DNA from: an uncultured Flammeovirgaceae bacterium
GTDB taxonomy: Bacteria; Bacteroidota; Bacteroidia; Cytophagales; Cyclobacteriaceae
Assembly: GCA_937883755.1 (NCBI GenBank)
Contig: CAKZYA010000001.1
Coordinates: 186,001-250,000, forward strand
Direction: 5' to 3'
DNA length: 64,000 bases
The notes below the pieces were generated by a model that saw nothing but the letters and a program-made list of their open reading frames with translations, made no database searches and was not told the DNA's origin. Shown here in pieces: positions 27,213 to 36,204 of this stretch (position 1 is the first letter of the stretch; each line of letters starts with the position of its first letter). The position numbers were made by a program, and so were the translations under genes.

Positions 27213-28331
27213 ATGTCGACTATTCAGATTCCTACTCGATTAGTTACTGCTCTGGGCTTTTTGCTCATCTTTTTGATGATCAATCCTATAGATAGTGACG
27301 CGCAAAATCGCCGAAGAAAGCGGACCTACCGGAACCAAAATAGCCGGGTTTCTCAGTTCTCAGGCAAGCGGCTATCTTTTGCTAATGCTAAGCAGTACAT
27401 CACCTTGGAGGTCTCAGCTAATGCTCTCAATTACTTCGGTGATATTGCGCCACGATCAAGTTTTGCTAGCACTGATATTTCGTTTACCCGCCCTGGTTTT
27501 GGTGTATCTTCCAGTATACGACTAGGGCAATCCATATCAACCCGATTAGGGTTTATGTGGGGTAGAATCAGCAGCAGCGATTTTGAGGTGGCTAGTCCTG
27601 ATAATAGAAATGATATTTATCGTTATGCTCGGAATTTGCAGTTCCGTAATAATATTAAAGACCTTTCTTTGATGTTGGTATACGACATTTTTCCTAATCC
27701 TTATACCGTTACACTACGCCAATCGTTCACCCCTTACATTTTTGCGGGTATATCAGTATTTCATCATAGCCCTCGAGGATTAGTACCCTCAACAGCTATA
27801 TTGTCGCCTAACGACACTCTTTCTGCGGAGCAAATACCTCAGTCGGGTGAATGGGTAGCTCTTAAGCCTTTACGAACCGAAGGAAACAATTATTCTAATT
27901 TTTCTTTTAGTATACCTGCCGGAGCTGGGGTGCGATTTCGCCTGAACCAACTGATGGATCTTGAAGCTGAGGTAAGCTACCGATTTTCTTTTACTGATTA
28001 CTTGGATGATGTAAGTACCGAATATGTTGATAAAGGAACTTTAGGAAGTGATTTGGCGAAAATTATGTCAGATCGTTCTCTAGAACCAGTAGATGTGGTT
28101 TCTGGGGACTCTCGACAAGATTTTTTTACAGATAATAGCTTGTTGAATACCAACTCAGCTACTTATACTGGAGCTGATGGGGTAGAGTATATCCATTTGC
28201 CAGGCTATGGTCAGGCAGGTGCCCAGCGAGGTAGTTCTAACGATAATGATGTTTTTCTTACTACTACTGTTCGTTTAGTTATCATGCTAGGACGAAGCCC
28301 TCTGGCTAATTCTGGGTTCCGGCCGCGTTAA
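27213..28331 (+). CDS. DUF6089/PorG-like outer-membrane protein, long form
   Basis: The 372-residue protein has a signal peptide (cleaved near DAQ), a basic stretch of RRRKR, then beta strands including LEVSANALNYFGDIAPRSSF and the ending TTVRLVIMLGRSP. The opening pattern (N-Y-x-G-D) is that of DUF6089 proteins, which include PorG of the type IX secretion system. An insertion of about 70 residues near 250-330 makes it longer than PorG. It lies after nadK as in conserved synteny and is followed by a shorter relative. Confidence 0.8.
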   Translation: MSTIQIPTRLVTALGFLLIFLMINPIDSDAQNRRRKRTYRNQNSRVSQFSGKRLSFANAKQYITLEVSANALNYFGDIAPRSSFASTDISFTRPGFGVSSSIRLGQSISTRLGFMWGRISSSDFEVASPDNRNDIYRYARNLQFRNNIKDLSLMLVYDIFPNPYTVTLRQSFTPYIFAGISVFHHSPRGLVPSTAILSPNDTLSAEQIPQSGEWVALKPLRTEGNNYSNFSFSIPAGAGVRFRLNQLMDLEAEVSYRFSFTDYLDDVSTEYVDKGTLGSDLAKIMSDRSLEPVDVVSGDSRQDFFTDNSLLNTNSATYTGADGVEYIHLPGYGQAGAQRGSSNDNDVFLTTTVRLVIMLGRSPLANSGFRPR

Positions 28332-28436
28332 ATTTGACTTTTAACTCTTTTTCCTAAAATTTGTACTTTAAGTATACCAAACTTCTCTGTCTGGCAGTTA
28401 TAGTTAGGGTGGATAAATCTGCCGTAAGCTTAAGGT

Positions 28437-29126
28437 ATGAAGCAAGTTAGTGTTATCTTCTTTTTATTATTGGGTTTTTGCCTCTCAGCACATACGTTGC
28501 AAGCGCAACAAAACGAGGTAGGAGTTGGCATTGGTGGAACAAACTACACTGGTGATGTGGTACGGGCATTTGGAGTAAGGCATACTCGCCCGGGTGGCTT
28601 CCTACTATACCGACGAAATTTTACTGACTACTTAAGCGTACGGGGTAATTTTATGTTCGGTGGGCTAGCCGGATCCGATAACCCTCCTTTTGATGCGTTG
28701 GCTCAGCAGCGTGATACGGCTTTTAGTACTACCGTAGCTGAATTAACCGCCATAGTTGAGTACCACTTTCTTGATTATAAGAAGAATATTAATCTGCTAC
28801 GTTGGTCGCCATACTTCTTTATTGGTGCTGGTGTTTCATATTTTGGGGCACCTGCTGCCGAAACACCCTCGCATAGTCGCATTCAACCTGTAGTTCCAGT
28901 AGGGTTGGGCTTTAAGTACATTCTCTCACCAGAATTCTCGCTCTCGGCAGAAGCGGGTATCCGTAAAACATTTTTTGACTATATTGATAATGTATCAGAT
29001 AGCGACTTAGTCGCGAAAAATTACGAGTACGGTAATCGGTATGACAATGACTGGTACTACTTCATTGGAGTATCATTAAGTTATACTTTCTGGACGATTC
29101 CCTGTCCGTATCTGTTCAGTCACTAG
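28437..29126 (+). CDS. DUF6089/PorG-like outer-membrane beta-barrel protein
   Basis: The 229-residue protein has a signal peptide (THTLQAQ type), then VGVGIGGTNYTGDVV, YRRNFTDYLSVRGNF, PYFFIGAGVSYF and a C-terminal strand VSLSYTFWTIPCP. This is the size and pattern of DUF6089/PorG, an outer-membrane protein needed for type IX secretion in gliding species. Together with the preceding gene it forms a tandem pair. The uppS and bamA genes that usually follow are not present here. Confidence 0.85.
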   Translation: MKQVSVIFFLLLGFCLSAHTLQAQQNEVGVGIGGTNYTGDVVRAFGVRHTRPGGFLLYRRNFTDYLSVRGNFMFGGLAGSDNPPFDALAQQRDTAFSTTVAELTAIVEYHFLDYKKNINLLRWSPYFFIGAGVSYFGAPAAETPSHSRIQPVVPVGLGFKYILSPEFSLSAEAGIRKTFFDYIDNVSDSDLVAKNYEYGNRYDNDWYYFIGVSLSYTFWTIPCPYLFSH

Positions 29127-29194
29127 GTTTCTCAAGCAAAAAATCTAATGCTGTTTTAGCGTTGGCTTTGTACGTTAGATTATACTATTTGAAC

Positions 29195-29443
29195 TTATCG
29201 TTTAATGAGGCGGTAGAGAAAAAGCAACAGTACTGACCCACCAGTTGCCACTAGTATTGTGACTAGATTAAAACCTCCAGAAGAGATGCCCAGTAGGTTT
29301 TGAGCCAAATAGCCTCCCACCAAAGCACCACCAATACCAATTAAAATAGTAACGATAAAACCACCTGGGTCTTTACCAGGCATAAGAAATTTACCTAGGG
29401 CACCGGCAATAAGTCCTACGACGATCCATGCAAGAATACTCAT
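29195..29443 (-). CDS. GlsB/YeaQ/YmgE family membrane protein
   Basis: The 82-residue protein has three hydrophobic helices with glycine-rich turns (IVVGLIAGALGKFLMPGKDP; GIGGALVGGYLAQNLLG) that define the transglycosylase-associated protein family. Its molecular role is unknown. Relatives are induced by stress. It stands alone between convergent and codirectional neighbours. Confidence 0.93.
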   Translation of the reverse strand: MSILAWIVVGLIAGALGKFLMPGKDPGGFIVTILIGIGGALVGGYLAQNLLGISSGGFNLVTILVATGGSVLLLFLYRLIKR

Positions 29444-29559
29444 AATTGTAACAGTTAGGTTCAGTTAGACATAAAAATGATTTTGGAATAGTAATATCAA
29501 AAAGATTGGATATCTATGATGTCAAAACATGCCTGTAATTCATCAGATAGCGTTATCAG

Positions 29560-32500
29560 CTAATTCATACTGATTGCTGCCCCTTTCTTTAGTGTAGTTA
29601 AGTACTCTACTAACGATACAAGGTCATCTTGGCTCATGCTACGCTCCAGATTGTCAAACATGAGTGATTGTTCCATTTCTTCTATTGAGGCAATCTGATC
29701 ACGAGCGTGGGTTTCGGTACGTCCTCCGTACATCCGTAGCTGTATTTCATCTTCCGTTTTACTCAAAATATATCCCGTTACTTGGCTATCGTCGTTGAGT
29801 TTAATAGTATAGCCCTCGTAACCAAAGCTAATTCCCTTGCTAGGCTCAAGGATAGCGATGTACATACCATCTTTCCCCAATTTATCACCTATTTCGGATA
29901 GTGCTGGGCCATAATCTATTCCTTGGTTACCGACTACATGGCAGTTCTGACAATACTGAGCAAATACGGTTTTACCGTGATCTACGTTGCCCTGCATAGT
30001 TACAAGTTCTTTGATAGGCGGTAGGTCAGAGGCCTCCTGGTCTATACCAAGCAGAAGCGCACCCTCTTCATAAATAGAGTTTCGCATAGCCATAGAGAAT
30101 ACTTTGGCTGCCGTAGAGTCTAAATCAGCGTGTAGGTCGCCATTGCGAACCATATTCAGTAAGCGATTTTCCCCGCCCCAGCTACCTGCAAATGCCATTA
30201 CGGCTTCTTTTCTCAAATCAATAGGTTGCTCTTGGCTAGTGATTATTTGTTGAAGTAAGCCAATAGACTGATCGTTATTCACCCGCTTCAGTGCCTGAAT
30301 AATAGACAAACGCTCTTCCGTACTTCCTTCTTTCAGCATATCTAACATCATTACTTCGCCCTCAAAGTCGAGCAGTAGCTTAGCTGCTTCTACGCCTACT
30401 GATTCTTCCGATTTTTCCATCGCCAGGGCAAGCAAAGCAGGTTGATATTCTTTTAGCTCGTAGCGTTTTACCAGTTCAACATAGGTTTCGCTTCCTTGTA
30501 ATTTATCCAGTGAAGTTTGGAGAGCAGTTTTTAGTTGAGGCGAACGCTTCACTCGCTCGGTATCAATATGGTTGAGGGCCAAAATCGTAATTTCCTCTTG
30601 GTTAGGATGTTGCTGCACCGCCAGACTAGCCAAAACATCTTGCTTAGAATCGTCTTGCTGAAAGTCAAACGCCCGGAAGTAGCGTAAACGGTCAGGATAT
30701 GTATTAGCTTCTGATTCCTGAATCAGTTCTGCTAGAAGCGGGATCGTTTTTTTGCTCCGCATTCGCCAGACAATATCACGGCCTACGGGAGTGTCCCAAT
30801 CGTCACCCACCTTATTTATCCAAGCTTGGAAGCGAGATTCCGCGTGTAAATCAGCCCCAATGCCCAGCGCTTCTAAGTACCAGCGGTCTTTGCCATCGTG
30901 CTGCGTAGCCAGGGTTGCCCATACTTCATCAGCTTCGGAAGAATCCAGATAGCGTAGAGCCAGAGCTACTTCTCGACGCACTTGAGGCGATTCATCTTGA
31001 GCCATCTGCTGCAAAATCGGGATCATATCGCGATTCTGCTGGCGAACCATCCGGATTCCAGCAATCCGTAGATCGGGGTTCTCACTTTGTAGAGCCTGGT
31101 TAGCGTACTGTTCACCTTTGCCTTCTACTTTGGAAAGTAACCACAAGGCTCGAGCTTGCAAACGAGGGTTTTCCGATTGAGTAAGTTCCGTTAGTTCGAC
31201 CTCAGCCTCATCGCCCATTTCGTGTAGCTTTTGCCAGGATAAATAGCGAACCGATAAATTAGGGTTCTGCAGGCCTTCAATAGCTCCATCGATGGAAGAC
31301 AGGTCAATTTTAGGAACTGAGTATTTTTTATTGGGAGCAAGACGATAGATTCTTCCTTGTTGCAAGTCACCTACTTGGTGCCCGCCTACTCCGGGATCGT
31401 ACCAGTCGGCAACGAAGAGTGAACCGTCGGGAGCTATGCAAACATCAGCCGGACGAAACCACTGATCCTTTCCTTTCACAATATTATCGATGGAAGCCGA
31501 ATAACCTGCACCATCGGTCTTTACCGGATAAGCGCGAATTACATTAGGTCCAGCATCCGCATGAATCACTTGATTATGAAAGCGTTCGGGTAACAGATCA
31601 CCTTCGTAGACTAGAATTCCAGTGGGCGAACCTGCTCCGGTTTGTAACAAGTTAGGTACTACTCCCGGGTCGTTCAGGTGCCAGTGGCGTTTAGGAATTT
31701 CATCGTGCATACCAGTGCGATAGGTACGCCAGTTTTCGCCACTCATCTCATCGCGGTAGCCGTAGTTGCCGTACTCCATTACGTAGTTAATACGAACCCC
31801 TTTATTACCATCATCATCATTATCCGATTGCCATAGCGTGCCGTATGAGTCAACCGCTACTTCATAATTGTTTCGGAAATTATGTCCTAACACTTCAAAA
31901 TTACTGCCGTCTGGATCGCAGCGAAATACCATTCCCTGACGGTACGGTTCACCTTCGGCTGAAACAGGAATTCCGGCCTGTTCGGTAATAGGATTACCAT
32001 CTTTATCTAGAAGTTTCTCACCAGCGTTTCCGAAATTAAAATATAATTTACCATCGGGTCCAAACACTACTGCGTGGATGGCATGATCATGCTGTTCACC
32101 ACCCAACCCCGTGAACAGAATTTCTTTCTTATCAGCTCTATCATCTCCGTCGGTATCGGTTAAGATAAAAACATTTGGGCTACAAGAAACGATAGCTTGG
32201 TTATCCATCACCCAAATGCCTAGGGCAGCATTCACATCATTACCCTGGTAGAATACGGTGCTTTTATCCGCTTTCCCATCACCATTTTGGTCTTCTAAAA
32301 TAAGGATGCGGTCGCCTTCTCTTTTGGTAGGGTTATCTGGATTCAAGGTTGGGCGATAATTATAGCCCTCACACACCCATACTCGTCCCCGGTGATCAAT
32401 ATCCATATTGGTAGGATTAACCACCATAGGTTCCACTGCAAAGAGTGTAGCCTTTAAGTCATCTGCCACTTCTAAACCAGCCAAAGCATACTCTACCGAC

Positions 32501-32637
32501 CGCTTTTCCTCATCCGTCAACGCTTCGTAATCAATGGCGGTTTCTGGCTCAGCTGGGGTACACTGCAATAGAATTAATCCTAGTATTATCAGAATAGGTA
32601 ATGAAAAGATGGTTGTTCGATACATCTTATGGTGCAT
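29560..32637 (-). CDS. PVC-type heme-binding CxxCH lipoprotein with beta-propeller and HEAT repeats
   Basis: The 1025-residue protein has a lipoprotein signal (LILLQC), a six-bladed propeller of the PVC membrane-bound dehydrogenase type at about 55-440 (FNFGNAGEKLLD, DADGDD-like turns, FVADWYDPG), HEAT-like repeats at about 455-840 and a C-terminal cytochrome c domain with CQNCH at about 895 plus the linked GYTIKLNDDSQVTGYILSKT segment. Such proteins pass electrons from oxidation of sugars or similar substrates in the periplasm. They were first noted in Planctomycetes and are common in marine Bacteroidota. The substrate is not known. No partner dehydrogenase is adjacent. Confidence 0.92.
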   Translation of the reverse strand: MHHKMYRTTIFSLPILIILGLILLQCTPAEPETAIDYEALTDEEKRSVEYALAGLEVADDLKATLFAVEPMVVNPTNMDIDHRGRVWVCEGYNYRPTLNPDNPTKREGDRILILEDQNGDGKADKSTVFYQGNDVNAALGIWVMDNQAIVSCSPNVFILTDTDGDDRADKKEILFTGLGGEQHDHAIHAVVFGPDGKLYFNFGNAGEKLLDKDGNPITEQAGIPVSAEGEPYRQGMVFRCDPDGSNFEVLGHNFRNNYEVAVDSYGTLWQSDNDDDGNKGVRINYVMEYGNYGYRDEMSGENWRTYRTGMHDEIPKRHWHLNDPGVVPNLLQTGAGSPTGILVYEGDLLPERFHNQVIHADAGPNVIRAYPVKTDGAGYSASIDNIVKGKDQWFRPADVCIAPDGSLFVADWYDPGVGGHQVGDLQQGRIYRLAPNKKYSVPKIDLSSIDGAIEGLQNPNLSVRYLSWQKLHEMGDEAEVELTELTQSENPRLQARALWLLSKVEGKGEQYANQALQSENPDLRIAGIRMVRQQNRDMIPILQQMAQDESPQVRREVALALRYLDSSEADEVWATLATQHDGKDRWYLEALGIGADLHAESRFQAWINKVGDDWDTPVGRDIVWRMRSKKTIPLLAELIQESEANTYPDRLRYFRAFDFQQDDSKQDVLASLAVQQHPNQEEITILALNHIDTERVKRSPQLKTALQTSLDKLQGSETYVELVKRYELKEYQPALLALAMEKSEESVGVEAAKLLLDFEGEVMMLDMLKEGSTEERLSIIQALKRVNNDQSIGLLQQIITSQEQPIDLRKEAVMAFAGSWGGENRLLNMVRNGDLHADLDSTAAKVFSMAMRNSIYEEGALLLGIDQEASDLPPIKELVTMQGNVDHGKTVFAQYCQNCHVVGNQGIDYGPALSEIGDKLGKDGMYIAILEPSKGISFGYEGYTIKLNDDSQVTGYILSKTEDEIQLRMYGGRTETHARDQIASIEEMEQSLMFDNLERSMSQDDLVSLVEYLTTLKKGAAISMN

Positions 32638-32713
32638 TGGTTAAAATAATAGTAAGACTACCAAAATAGTACTTTTTTCACTTCTTTTAAAGTTCATTGT
32701 GCCAGCCCAATAA

Positions 32714-32753
32714 CAAAAAGAGGCGAACTGCTACTGCAATTCGCCTCTTTTTG
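32714..32753. terminator. Strong hairpin terminator downstream of the small acidic gene
   Basis: A perfect 14-bp stem (AGAGGCGAA/TTCGCCTCT with A/T flanks) and a 12-nt loop has A and T runs on its two sides. It ends the minus-strand small gene at 32769 and protects the following minus-strand gene. Confidence 0.88.
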
Positions 32754-32768
32754 TCCTCTTAAAATAGT

Positions 32769-32981
32769 TTAGAAATACGGCCCAAAGTCTTCGTGATCGC
32801 TGAAGTCGGGCAATTCGCCCTGTATCTCTTCCAAGTTGGTAGGTGTTGTACTTAGATTCGCAGTTTCCTGATAAGGTTCTTCTAAAGGTTCACCCTCAAA
32901 ATAGATGTCGCTATACTTCAGGCCATTGTACAAATTGTAATTATTTAGTGCCATACCCCTATTTTTTAGATTATACATCAT
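32769..32981 (-). CDS. Small acidic protein of unknown function
   Basis: The frame runs open to 33047 with a TTG start, but ATG codons at 32979-32981, 32976-32978 and 32952-32954 are better starts. From the last the product begins MALNNYNLYNGLKYSDIYFE and ends PDFSDHEDFGPYF, rich in Glu, Asp and aromatic residues. No domain is recognised. It has its own strong terminator, which supports a real gene. The charge and lack of signal suggest a soluble cytoplasmic protein. Confidence 0.55.
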   Translation of the reverse strand: MMYNLKNRGMALNNYNLYNGLKYSDIYFEGEPLEEPYQETANLSTTPTNLEEIQGELPDFSDHEDFGPYF

Positions 32982-33174
32982 ACTTACTAAATCTACACTT
33001 TTTATAGATAAATCACAATATGGTGTAAGGTATCTGTTCAAGTACAATTCTAATAACTTATGTAGGGTTAACTAATGAAAAGAAGAAACCAGACACAGCC
33101 GAATTCGAAATCTTATTTTTTTGTAAATTGACCATGGCACAACGTTTTCACAACTACCTAAAATTATCCATTCG

Positions 33175-34335
33175 ATGAACATTGCTAAATATTGCTTCTT
33201 TTTAATCTGCGCGGTGTTGTTACAAAAAGCTTACGCCCAAACTATCCAGCCTGAGTTTACTACCCAACTATTAGATACTATTGACATTGGCTACGGTCTG
33301 GCTATTGGCGACGTGAATGGTGATGAACGTCCAGATATTCTATTAGCTGACCAAAAAGAATTTGTGTGGTATCGTAATGGCGATTGGCAACGGTTTACGA
33401 TTACTGAGAACTTAACGAAACGAGATAATGTATGTTTGACAGCGGCCGATATCAATCAGGATGGAAAGGTAGAAGTAGCAGTTGGCGCTCAGTGGAATCC
33501 TGGTGAAACCAAGGATGTTGCTACTTCGGGCTCAGTACACTATTTAGTTCGGTCTGCCGACCCCACTCAGCCGTGGAAACCTATTCAGCTTCACCATGAA
33601 CCCACTGTACACCGGATGCATTGGATAGCAACCGAAGATGATTATCAATTAGTAGTGCTTCCTTTACATGGTCGCGGTAACAAAGGTGGGGAAGGAAAAG
33701 GGGTACAAGTACTAGCGTACCATCCACCACAAAACCCAGATCGGCCTTGGAGAACTACATTGCTAGACTCTAGTATGCATCTTACTCATAATTTTGACAT
33801 CATAGAAAGCTCAGCGATGTTAGTGGCTGGGAAAGAAGGGGTAAAACGAATTAACTATCAAGATCATAGCTGGCAGATTGATCCGCTACCGAAGATCGCT
33901 CAGGGTGCTGGGGAAGTTCGGCAAGGGTTTTTAACCCAAGACAATCCATTTATAGTTACCGTAGAACCGATGCACGGCAATCAACTGGTGCTGTATCAAG
34001 GAGATGACTACAGCGAACGATCCGTACTATTTGATGATCTTAAGCAAGGGCATGCTCTAGCTTGTGCCGATCTACTGGGGCTAGGCCGCGATCAAGTGGT
34101 GGTAGGCTGGCGAGAAGATAACCATCAGGGGAAAGTAGGGATCAAGATTTTTGTTCCGGTAGATGAGGAAGGTGACGGCTGGATGCACTTTTGGATTGAC
34201 GAAGACGACATGGCCTGCGAAGACCTAAAAGTAGCCGATTTAGACGAGGACGGCGATCTTGACATTATTGCTGCTGGACGAGCGACTAAAAATCTTAAAA
34301 TCTACTGGAACCAGAAAGCTAGCTTGGAGCCTTAA
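33175..34335 (+). CDS. Secreted FG-GAP/VCBS repeat protein
   Basis: The 386-residue protein has a signal peptide (cleavage near AYAQ) and at least three FG-GAP type calcium-binding loops: AIGDVNGDERPDILLAD at about 43-60, TAADINQDGKVEVAVG at about 90-105 and KVADLDEDGDLDIIAAG near the C-terminus. These build an integrin-alpha-like beta-propeller. The fold often accompanies secreted carbohydrate-active or scaffold proteins. No catalytic residues are evident. Confidence 0.88.
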   Translation: MNIAKYCFFLICAVLLQKAYAQTIQPEFTTQLLDTIDIGYGLAIGDVNGDERPDILLADQKEFVWYRNGDWQRFTITENLTKRDNVCLTAADINQDGKVEVAVGAQWNPGETKDVATSGSVHYLVRSADPTQPWKPIQLHHEPTVHRMHWIATEDDYQLVVLPLHGRGNKGGEGKGVQVLAYHPPQNPDRPWRTTLLDSSMHLTHNFDIIESSAMLVAGKEGVKRINYQDHSWQIDPLPKIAQGAGEVRQGFLTQDNPFIVTVEPMHGNQLVLYQGDDYSERSVLFDDLKQGHALACADLLGLGRDQVVVGWREDNHQGKVGIKIFVPVDEEGDGWMHFWIDEDDMACEDLKVADLDEDGDLDIIAAGRATKNLKIYWNQKASLEP

Positions 34336-34519
34336 CAAAAGAAAAGCCACAGAAAGTGGATTCTATCGCTTTCATTTCACTTTTTACGGTCTGAACTTGG
34401 TGATTAATGAATGTGAAGGAAAAGGCATTGAGGGAGCTGGTTTTTAGCAGAACAATAATAGAAAAAGTGAGCTAAGGCTTATTTCCAGGTCGAAATACCG
34501 TATGAGCCTACTGATTTAG

Positions 34520-35326
34520 TTAAAACCAGCCTTCAGTACTGGTGTTGCTTTCTAGCTTCTCTTCCAGTTCATCGGGAAGCTCAGGAAAGAAATCGACTCC
34601 AGTGTAAGCTTCTATATTGTCAATAGACTCAGCAAAAGCTCGAGGTGACTCAGAGGCATTTTCGTTGGGCAATAGAAAAGCAATGGCTTTCACTTCAGGC
34701 TCTTGATAGTCTAGCAGAACTTTGTAGTAATAATCAGGTACACTTACTCCATTCTCGCCAATCTTTTTGGGATTAGAACCAAATACTGGCCCGGTTACTA
34801 CGTACAAACTGCTATTAGCGACTGCCCAATCGCGTACATCCTCTTCTAGGTCTTTCCATACACCCCGGTTGAAAGCTCGGTTTTGTGGACTCATGTTGGA
34901 CATAAAGAAGCTTTCACTCATAGCTTCTTGAGAAAAGCCCATATCTCCGGCAGGAGCTAAGTGCCCCCGATCATAGCCTGATCGGCGGTAGTCATTTAGC
35001 GAGGCTGAACCAGTGACGATAAAAGGGTCTTCCCGGAAATCATCCGTGCGGTCGGCTACGTTCGACCGTACTTCGGCTTCGGTAAGTTCGTAAGCTACCC
35101 ACTCGGCTTGTTCGTGCTCTTCTACATAGGAAAGTGTATAGTGCTGGTGCTGCACCACAAAGCCATTATGAACCGAGGGTAAATAATTAAACCCAGTAAT
35201 CTCCGGGGCTGCCGTCTGATTCTGACGTTTTAGATACATCAAAAGTAAGATTATCCCGACGACGACAAGTACAGTGACTAGCAGGGCACGAGTAGTACTA
35301 GAAGAGCGACGTTTGCGATTAGCCAT
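34520..35326 (-). CDS. Membrane-anchored DNA/RNA non-specific endonuclease (NUC1 family)
   Basis: The 268-residue protein has a basic N-terminus, one transmembrane helix (about 14-31) and a beta-beta-alpha-metal nuclease domain with the active-site motif DRGHLAPAGDM and the Mg-binding Asn in SPQNRAFNRGVWKDLE. The nuclease faces the periplasm. It may degrade incoming nucleic acid for nutrition or defence. It ends an apparent secA-hydrolase-nuclease run, starting 2 nt after the hydrolase stop. Confidence 0.95.
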   Translation of the reverse strand: MANRKRRSSSTTRALLVTVLVVVGIILLLMYLKRQNQTAAPEITGFNYLPSVHNGFVVQHQHYTLSYVEEHEQAEWVAYELTEAEVRSNVADRTDDFREDPFIVTGSASLNDYRRSGYDRGHLAPAGDMGFSQEAMSESFFMSNMSPQNRAFNRGVWKDLEEDVRDWAVANSSLYVVTGPVFGSNPKKIGENGVSVPDYYYKVLLDYQEPEVKAIAFLLPNENASESPRAFAESIDNIEAYTGVDFFPELPDELEEKLESNTSTEGWF

Positions 35327-35328
35327 TA

Positions 35329-36204
35329 TTAGGAAGAAAGATGTTCGCGGGTATTCTTAAGAATGAACTGAATAATGGGGCGAGGGTTGGAGAGCCCGTG
35401 TACGTGCCCTTCCCCTTTTTTAATGATTACCTTTACTTTACCATCTAGCTCTTGATATTGATCTACCATGAGCTGGGCATTCTCGGAATAAGGAACTACT
35501 TGATCATCGTCGCCAGAGACTACTAACAAAGGGATCTGATTCTCTACCAAAGATTCTACCTTATTAATCGGATTCTGAACATACGCTTTAGCCTCTTCTT
35601 CAGTGAAGTTGTAAGCCATCAAGCACTTTTGCCAGTCTTCTTTGCTACCCATACCGTTCTGTAATCCTCCGGGCCAACTTTTAATATCACAAACCGGAGC
35701 ATCTACGTAAATGCAAGCTACTTTCTCCGGGTTTTCTGCTGCCCAGTTGAATACCGATAGACCACCTCGGCTCATTCCTTCCAAAGCAACTTTGTCGGCA
35801 AATAAGTAACGGGAATTAAGTAATTCGTAGAAGTCATTCCAGAGTTGTACGGCGGTAGGGCTACCGTAGAGATCTGCTACATCAATATATACTACGTAGA
35901 ATCCTCGCTCTAGTAAAGCCAAATCTACTTCAGGGCGATGGCCGAAGAAGCGAGCCCGCCACAACCACGGATTACCTTCAGCAGGCCTTTTAGGAACTAC
36001 AATCCGGCACTGCCGTTCTTGAAACAGAAAGGAGTACATGGTATAACCATGAAAAGAACCTAATTCGCCCGAGATAAGTCCATCGGGCACAAAACGATCA
36101 GATTGTTGAATAGGAGTACACTTCAATAGTATACTTACCAGCAATAGAATAATTGATGGAGAACTTTTGATGAAATATAATTTAGGTAAATAGTAGTTAT
36201 TCAT
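35329..36204 (-). CDS. Alpha/beta hydrolase lipoprotein
   Basis: The 291-residue protein has a lipoprotein signal (LVSILLKCTP), a nucleophile elbow GMSRGGLSV, an acid in VSGDDDQVVPYSENAQ and a His in KGEGHVHGLSNP. It is a surface or periplasmic esterase or peptidase of the BAAT/prolyl-oligopeptidase-like group. Its ATG lies 8 nt inside the end of secA, so it is coupled to secA translation, an unusual neighbour for a secreted enzyme. Confidence 0.88.
   Translation of the reverse strand: MNNYYLPKLYFIKSSPSIILLLVSILLKCTPIQQSDRFVPDGLISGELGSFHGYTMYSFLFQERQCRIVVPKRPAEGNPWLWRARFFGHRPEVDLALLERGFYVVYIDVADLYGSPTAVQLWNDFYELLNSRYLFADKVALEGMSRGGLSVFNWAAENPEKVACIYVDAPVCDIKSWPGGLQNGMGSKEDWQKCLMAYNFTEEEAKAYVQNPINKVESLVENQIPLLVVSGDDDQVVPYSENAQLMVDQYQELDGKVKVIIKKGEGHVHGLSNPRPIIQFILKNTREHLSS

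Noticed and set aside
29142-29181. AATCTAA/TTAGATT inverted repeat between the PorG-like gene and GlsB
   Set aside because: The arms are only 7 bp with a 26-nt loop and no T run, too weak to call a terminator.
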